Source of the DNA: Dysidea avara
Taxonomy: Eukaryota > Porifera > Demospongiae > Dictyoceratida > Dysideidae
NCBI RefSeq assembly: GCF_963678975.1
Contig: NC_089275.1
Span: 20,170,467 to 20,234,466, forward strand
Reading direction: 5' to 3'
Length of the DNA stretch: 64,000 nt
The stretch's first letter is position 1. Each line of letters starts with the position of its first letter. The notes below the pieces were generated by a model. That model searched no databases. It was not told where the DNA came from and saw only the letters and a program-made list of their open reading frames with translations. Position numbers and translations under genes: made by a program. Below, piece after piece: positions 58,291-64,000 of the stretch.

Positions 58291-59034
58291 AGCTCTGTGC
58301 TGCCTTGATGAAACAAGACAAATTTTGCTGTGTACATTCCCTCCAACTTCAGTACTCCACATTCCAAATTTGAGCGAAATCGCTTCAGGCATTCCTGAGA
58401 TATGCGACTTCAAAAATTGGCTTAGTTTCTTCGTTTTTTTTCTTTCTTCTTATTTTTCTTCCTCTTTTCGCACACTTACAAAAACTGCTATAAAACGCGA
58501 ACGCGTTATCCGATTGCCTTGAAATTTGGCACACAGAAGGGGGGTATAAAGGCGCATCTCTGTACCAACTTTGGCTGGAATACCATTAACAGGCAAAGAG
58601 TTATGAGCGATTATGCACGAAAAATAACACCTACATGTTGTCACGCCTACAGGGTAAACCGCGTATGGGAAGAAGCTGAAAATCGGTGGGTGAATAGGTT
58701 AACTATTGAACCTCAAACCTTTTGTGGTTTAAAAGAAATCGAGCTAAAAACCAGGAAGATACAGCGAAACAATCAACAGTGTGTAACAATTACGCAATCG
58801 AGATTAGCTAATTTTTATTATTATTATTATTATTATGCTTGCCACGCCTACCAGATAAACCACTTGGGGTAATGCTTTGAAAATCGCTGTACAGATGGAG
58901 TTATCATCTTAGAAAGGCTCTTCAATGGTGTAGAAAAATCAGACTTAAAGCCACGGAGTTATAACACGAAATCCAACTTGGTGTAGCAAGTGCGAGATCG
59001 AGATACTCTAATAGAGCAGTCATCCTAATAGAGC

Positions 59035-61712
59035 AGTCACCCTGAACAGAATTCAAGAGATCAGTTAGAAATAAGTAACCTGTATAGAGATCAGCTACAA
59101 ACAAATCACCCTGTAGAGAGTTCAGCTACAAACAATTCACCCTGTTCAGACATCAGTTAGAAGAAGTTTTCTTGTAGAGAGTTCAGTTACAAACAAATCA
59201 CCCTGTTGAAAGATCAGCTAGAAGATGTCACCTTATAGATAGTTCAGTTACAAAGAAACCACCATGTAGAGAATTCAGCTACAAACTAGTGACCCTGTAG
59301 ATACATCAGCTAGAAGAAGTTACCTTGTAGAGAGTTCAGCTACAAAGAAACCATTCTGTAAAGAGCTCAGCTGCAAACAAATCACCTATACAGAATTCAG
59401 CTACAAACAAATCACCCTGTAGAGAGATCAGCTAGAAGAAGTTACCTTGTAGATAGTTCAGCTACAAACAATTCACCCTGTACAGAACTCAGTTAAAAGA
59501 GATTTCCTTGTAGAGAGTTCAGCTACAGACAAATCACCCTGTAGAGAGATCAGTTAGAAGAAGTTACCTTGTAGATCGTTCAGCTACAAACAATTCACCC
59601 TGGAAAGAGATCAGCTAGAAGAAGTTACCTTGTAGAGAGTTCAGCTACAAAGAAACCATCATGTAGAGAATTCAGCCGCAAACAAATCATGTATAGAGAG
59701 TTCAGCTACAAACAAATCTCCCTGTAGAGAGATCAGCTAGAAGAAGTTTCCTTGTAGAGAGTTCTGCTACAAACAAATCACCCTATAGAAAGATCAGCTA
59801 GAAGAAATCACCTTGTAGAGAGTTCAGCTTCAAAGAAGCAATCATGTGAGAGTTCAGGTACAAACAAATTGTCCTGTAGAGAGATCAGCTAGAAGAAGTT
59901 ACCTTGTAGAGAGTTCAGCTACAAAGAAACCATCATGTAGATAGTTCAGGTACAAACAAATTACCCTGTAGAAAGATCAGCTATAGAAGAAATCACCTTG
60001 TAGAGAGTTCAGCTACAAAGAAACTATCATGAGAGAGTTCAACTACAAACAAATCACCCTGTAGAAAGATCAGCTATAGAAGAAATCACTTTGTAGAGAG
60101 TTCAGCTACAAAGAAACCATCATGTAGAGAGTTCAGCTATAAACAAATCGGCCTGTAGAGAGATCAGCTAGAAGAAATTACCTTGTAGAGAGTTCAGCTA
60201 CAAAGAAACCATCATGTAGAGAGTTCAGCTGCAAACAAATCACCTGTAGAGAGTTAAGCTACAAACAAATCTCCCTGTAGAGAGATCAGCTAGAAACAAG
60301 TCACCTTGTACAGAGTTCAGCTAGAAGAAGTCACATTGTAGAGCTACAAAGAAACTACCATGTAGAGTTCAGCTGCAAACAAATCACCCTGTAGAGAACT
60401 CAGCTACAAACAAATATGCAGTGTAAAAAGATCAGCTAGAAGAAGTTACCTTGTAGAGAGTTCAGCTACAACGAAACCACCATGTAGAGAGTTCAGCTAC
60501 AAACAAATCACCTGTAGAGAGTTCAGCTAGAAACAAGTCACCCTGTAGAGAGATCAGCTAGAAACAAGTCACCTTGTAGAGAGTTCAGCTAGAAGAAGTC
60601 ACGTTGTAGAGAGTTCAGCTACAAAGAAACCACCATTTAGAGAGTTCAGCTGCAAACAAATCACCCAGTAGAAAGTTCAGCTATGAACAGATCACCCTGT
60701 TGAGAGTTCAGTTAGAAACAAGGAATCCTGTAGAGAGATCACCTAGAAGTATCGCCTTGTAGAGAGTTCAGCTACAAACAAATCACCTGTAGAGAGTTCA
60801 ACTACAAACAAATCACCCTGTAGAGAGATCAGCTAGAAGAAGTCACCTTGTAGAGAGTTCAGCTATAAAGAAACCACCATGTAGAGAATTCAGCTGCAAA
60901 CAAACACCCTGTAGAGAACTCAGCTACAAACAAATCGCCCTGTAGAAAGATCAGCTAGAAGAAGTTACCTTGTAGGGATTTCAGCTACAAACAAATCACC
61001 CTGTAGAGAGTTCAGCTACAAAGAAATCATTCTGTAAAGAGCTCAGCTGCAAACAAATCACTTGTACAGAATTCAGCTACAAACAAATCACCCTGTAGAG
61101 AGATCAGCTAGAAGAAATTACCTTGTAGATAGTTCAGCTACAAACAAATCACCCTGTAGAAAGATCAGTTAGAAGAAGTTACCTTGGAGAAAGTTCAGCT
61201 ACAAAGAAACCATTTTGTAAAGAGCTCAGCTGCAAACAAATCACCTGTACAGAATTCAACTACGAACAAATCACCCTGTAGAGAGATCAGCTATAAGAAG
61301 TTACCTTGTAGATAGTTCAGCTACAAACAAATCTCCCTGTAGAGAGATCAGCTAGAAGAAATTACCTTGTAGAGAGTTCAGCTACAAAGAAACCACCATG
61401 TAGAGAGTTCAGCTGCAAAGAAATCACCCTGTAGAAAATTCTGCCAGAAACAAATTGCCCTGTAGAAAGATCAGTTAGAAGAAGTTACCTTTTAGAGAGT
61501 TCAGCTACAAAGAAACCATTCTGTAAAGAGCTCAGCTGCAAACAAATCACCTATACAGAATTCAGCTACAAACACATCACCCTGTAGAGAGATCAGCTAG
61601 AAGAAGTTACCTTGTAGATCGTTCAGCTACAAACAATTCACCCTGTAGAGAGAGCAATTAGAAGAAGTCACCTTGTAGAGTGTTCAGTTACAAAGAAACC
61701 ACCATGGAGATT
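59035..61712 (+). repeat. Satellite array of 30-31 bp units in copy D
   Basis: About 87 units of the same three variants as in copy C, in largely the same order with local expansions (for example the AGAAACAAGTCACC variant block near 60280-60760). Confidence 0.9.
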
Positions 61713-61732
61713 TCTGTAATCAATATAATATT

Positions 61733-61977
61733 ATGTGACCGGATTTGCGAAAAGGGGTCTTCCACACACATCCAATTCCGTAACCGTTGGAGACCATAAC
61801 TCAGTGTTCAAGTAACATATTATTAACCTGAAAATTTCACCACGTATTCAGCTATAGTGGTGCTTACCACTGTCCAAAATTCAAGGCAATAGCTCTTTCC
61901 AATCTGAAGTTATCAATTGTCAAAGTTGGAAAATTGGATGTGTGTGGAAGACCCCTTTTCGCAAATCCGGTCACATA
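61733..61977. mobile_element. MITE with TGTGACCGGATTTGCG ends (in copy D)
   Basis: The ends TGTGACCGGATTTGCGAAAA and the inverse CGCAAATCCGGTCACA match the element in copy C at the same position, so the insertion predates the split of C and D. Confidence 0.8.
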
Positions 61978-62141
61978 TGTATTATACAGTATATATAATT
62001 TGTACATTTACTGATAAAATATTTAAAGTACATCTACTTCATATTTTCTTCTTCCTGTAGTAAAGAAAAAAAACATAGGTTAAAAAAGTCCCAAAGCTGG
62101 CCATAGGCCGGCTTTGGGGTATACAAATACAAAAAGAAATG

Positions 62142-62464
62142 AAATCTAATCCAAAACAGCCAAGTTGTAAAAAAAGTGTGCGGCCCTCAGAAAGGCTATG
62201 GTGAAAAAAGATGTGAAATCCAAGGTGGCGGCCAAGAAATGGCTGTGATGGTAGGTTAATGGTAAAAATTTTAATAATGACAATTTAGGTAAATTTTGTG
62301 AAGCGGCACAAAAATTCACCTGAATTGTCGTTATTAAAATTTTTACCATTAACCTACCATCACAGCCATTTCTTGGCCGCCACCTTGGATTTCACATCTT
62401 TTTTCACCATAGCCTTTCTGAGGGCCGCACACTTTTTTTACAGCTTGGCTGTTTTGGATTAGAT
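62142..62464. repeat. Terminal palindrome of copy D
   Basis: Arms of about 155 bp, almost identical to the palindrome of copy C including the loop (TTTTGTGAAGCGGCACAAAA). Confidence 0.9.
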
Positions 62465-64000
62465 TATAATTATTCTACCACTTTATGTATAGCTATGTTA
62501 GCTGTAATGTAACCATACCATTAAAGTGGTTTACTTTGAGTAGTCACATGTGCACACACTGTGCTTGTCTTTATAACAGTGTTTTAATCAATGACCATGT
62601 TGAGTGGAAAATTATATCTGAGGTGTACTGCTTCATCTATCACACCAAATAACCTAGACCCCCCTACAATATAACATGCACGAGTCCTAGTTATAGATTT
62701 GTAAATTGTATAAATATTATTATTAAAAGTGTTTTGAATATTATGTTTCACAACTACCGATCTTATTATTAATGGTCTAAACTTCAGTAAACTAATACTA
62801 AATTCTTTTAAAACCTTTTTCCTTAGTAACACCATTTTGTCATTATTATACATAATGATGGTATAGCATCAACTCCACATCATGATTAACAATTTGCTCA
62901 AATAATTAAAATGTTTAGGTGAGGAAGCATAATTGTGACCAGATCTGCAAAAAGGAGTCTTATAGCCTTTCCAAATTTCCAATTTTGACGAGTCATAGCT
63001 TATAATGTGTTTTAACCCATTGTCTTAAAATTACATTCAAGAAGAGTGCTATGTTAGGAGTGTAAGGTAACCAAAGTTCAGGCTGCTATCATACACACAA
63101 GTCAAGTTATGGATTGCCAAGTGCATGCAATATGAAAGGCTATAGACCCCTTTTCACAGATCTGGTCGCAATTATTGTTGACCTATATATTTAGCAATAT
63201 ATGTTTTATAAATAGCAGCTATCAGAATATAGCTATGTGCATGTGTATGAAATTTTTGTCTTCACTGTCTACAAGTTGTTCTGTATTAATTTGTTCTATT
63301 TATATAGTATAGGCCAGCTTGTCTGGTATTGGTATGGATTGTTACACACTACTACAGCAGCTATAGTAGTGCTGTATACAAGTTTAGTGCCCTGCATGTG
63401 TAATATTGTATATGACAGTGTGGAGGGTTTACTAACTGTTAATTTCCAATGTAAATACAGTGGTTTAAGTTGAAATCACTTATTACTTATTCAGTGTACA
63501 TTTACTTTGCCATCACTGTACAGACTCAGGGGAGGGATGCATGGGGGCTGAAAGCACCCCCTCCAAAATTTTACATGTACAAGCTAGAAGCTGTAGTACA
63601 GGTACATTATGCATGGATGAGTAGTGAAAGGATTGAAAAGAATCAGGGGAATCTTCCAACAGGGGCTCAAAATTATACTTTAAGAATAAGACTTAAAATA
63701 ATTATCGAAATACTCTAATAGAACAGTCAACTACTCTAATAGAACATCCAACATTAAAAGTTTTTTACAAGACCAGTGCATATAAGGTAAAGTTAAAGCT
63801 ATTCTTCTTGACCTGTATACTGCTATCTCACCAATCATCCTGCCATATGCTGTACCAATTGCTTACAGTTAAAAATTCATAATTACACTTTATGCTCTGG
63901 ATCACATAAAGTATCAATTCAGTAAGTCTTCTTGATACTGAAAACAACTTCTGTTTAAGGTAAAGAGTGGGTATTATCAGTGGTAGCTATAAACGTGATG
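62465..64000. other. Right end of window, no gene recognised
   Basis: Contains a MITE at 62933-63172 and a pair of ACTCTAATAGAACA motifs at about 63712 and 63733. The ORFs at 62584-62853 (-), 63237-63473 and 63470-63718 show no family features. Confidence 0.45.
62933..63172. mobile_element. MITE of the TGTGACC family, diverged subtype
   Basis: Left end TTGTGACCAGATCTGCAAAA with AGTCTTATAGCCTTTC. The right end is the inverse (GAAAGGCTATAGACCCC...CAGATCTGGTCGCAA). The inner arm words differ from the CTTCCACACACATCC subtype, so this is a second subfamily; copy E holds a half end of the same subtype near 15750. Confidence 0.75.

Larger units (their letters stand above)
57387..62464 (+). mobile_element. 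Composite satellite-bearing element, copy D (complete, with insertion)
   Basis: Same order as copy C: head from ATCAAGACACACGGTAGTGTG at 57387, interrupted at 57498-58290 by a foldback element, resumed to about 59030, array 59035-61712, MITE 61733-61977, GCCGGCTTTGGGG hairpin, terminal palindrome 62142-62464. Outside the array and the insert, the sequence differs from C by only scattered changes. After removing the insert and one target copy, D is about 510 bp longer than C, nearly all of it array. Confidence 0.85.

Overview
The window is animal nuclear DNA, AT-rich, with spliced genes (GT-AG introns), many short introns, and a very dense load of degenerate transposable elements. The gene content (adenosine deaminase, GLUT-type transporter, a large tandem AAA+ protein), CR1/RTE-like LINE remains and abundant MITEs fit an early-branching metazoan. 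A sponge is my best guess, but nothing here proves the phylum.

Layout. 1-8952: interspersed repeats and one half of a ~2 kb inverted duplication; no convincing exon. 8953-18037 (+): adenosine deaminase, eight phase-consistent exons, with the first exon(s) carrying the His-x-His metal motif not found. 20799-30518 (-): a three-exon GLUT6/8-like sugar transporter with an N-terminal dileucine motif. 31149-35517: a CRE-like palindrome MITE and two degraded LINEs on the minus strand. 35519-39605 (+): a broken second copy of the transporter, pointing away from the first, with a LINE 5' end placed against its exon. 36889-37535 (+): an unrelated RT remnant inside that pseudogene. 40873-55480 (+): a 20-exon gene for a 1041-residue protein with two winged-helix-like modules followed by two complete AAA+ ATPase domains. 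55545-64000: more repeats.

The most unusual content is a family of composite repeats (copies A 5385-6741, B 11218-13719, C 25113-28874, D 57387-62464, degenerate E 15117-15974). A full copy has a fixed head starting ATCAAGACACACGG, a long central array of 30-31 bp units, and a ~320 bp near-perfect palindrome ending GGATTAGAT. This resembles the layout known for Helentron-derived non-autonomous elements (HINEs) with central satellites. C and D are close relatives whose arrays differ in length. D carries a 793 bp foldback element with 10 bp target duplications, and C preserves the empty site.

No operons, rRNA, CRISPR arrays or intact tRNA genes are seen. The three genes have no evident joint pathway: one is purine catabolism, one is sugar transport across a membrane, and one is an ATP-driven remodelling machine of unknown substrate.
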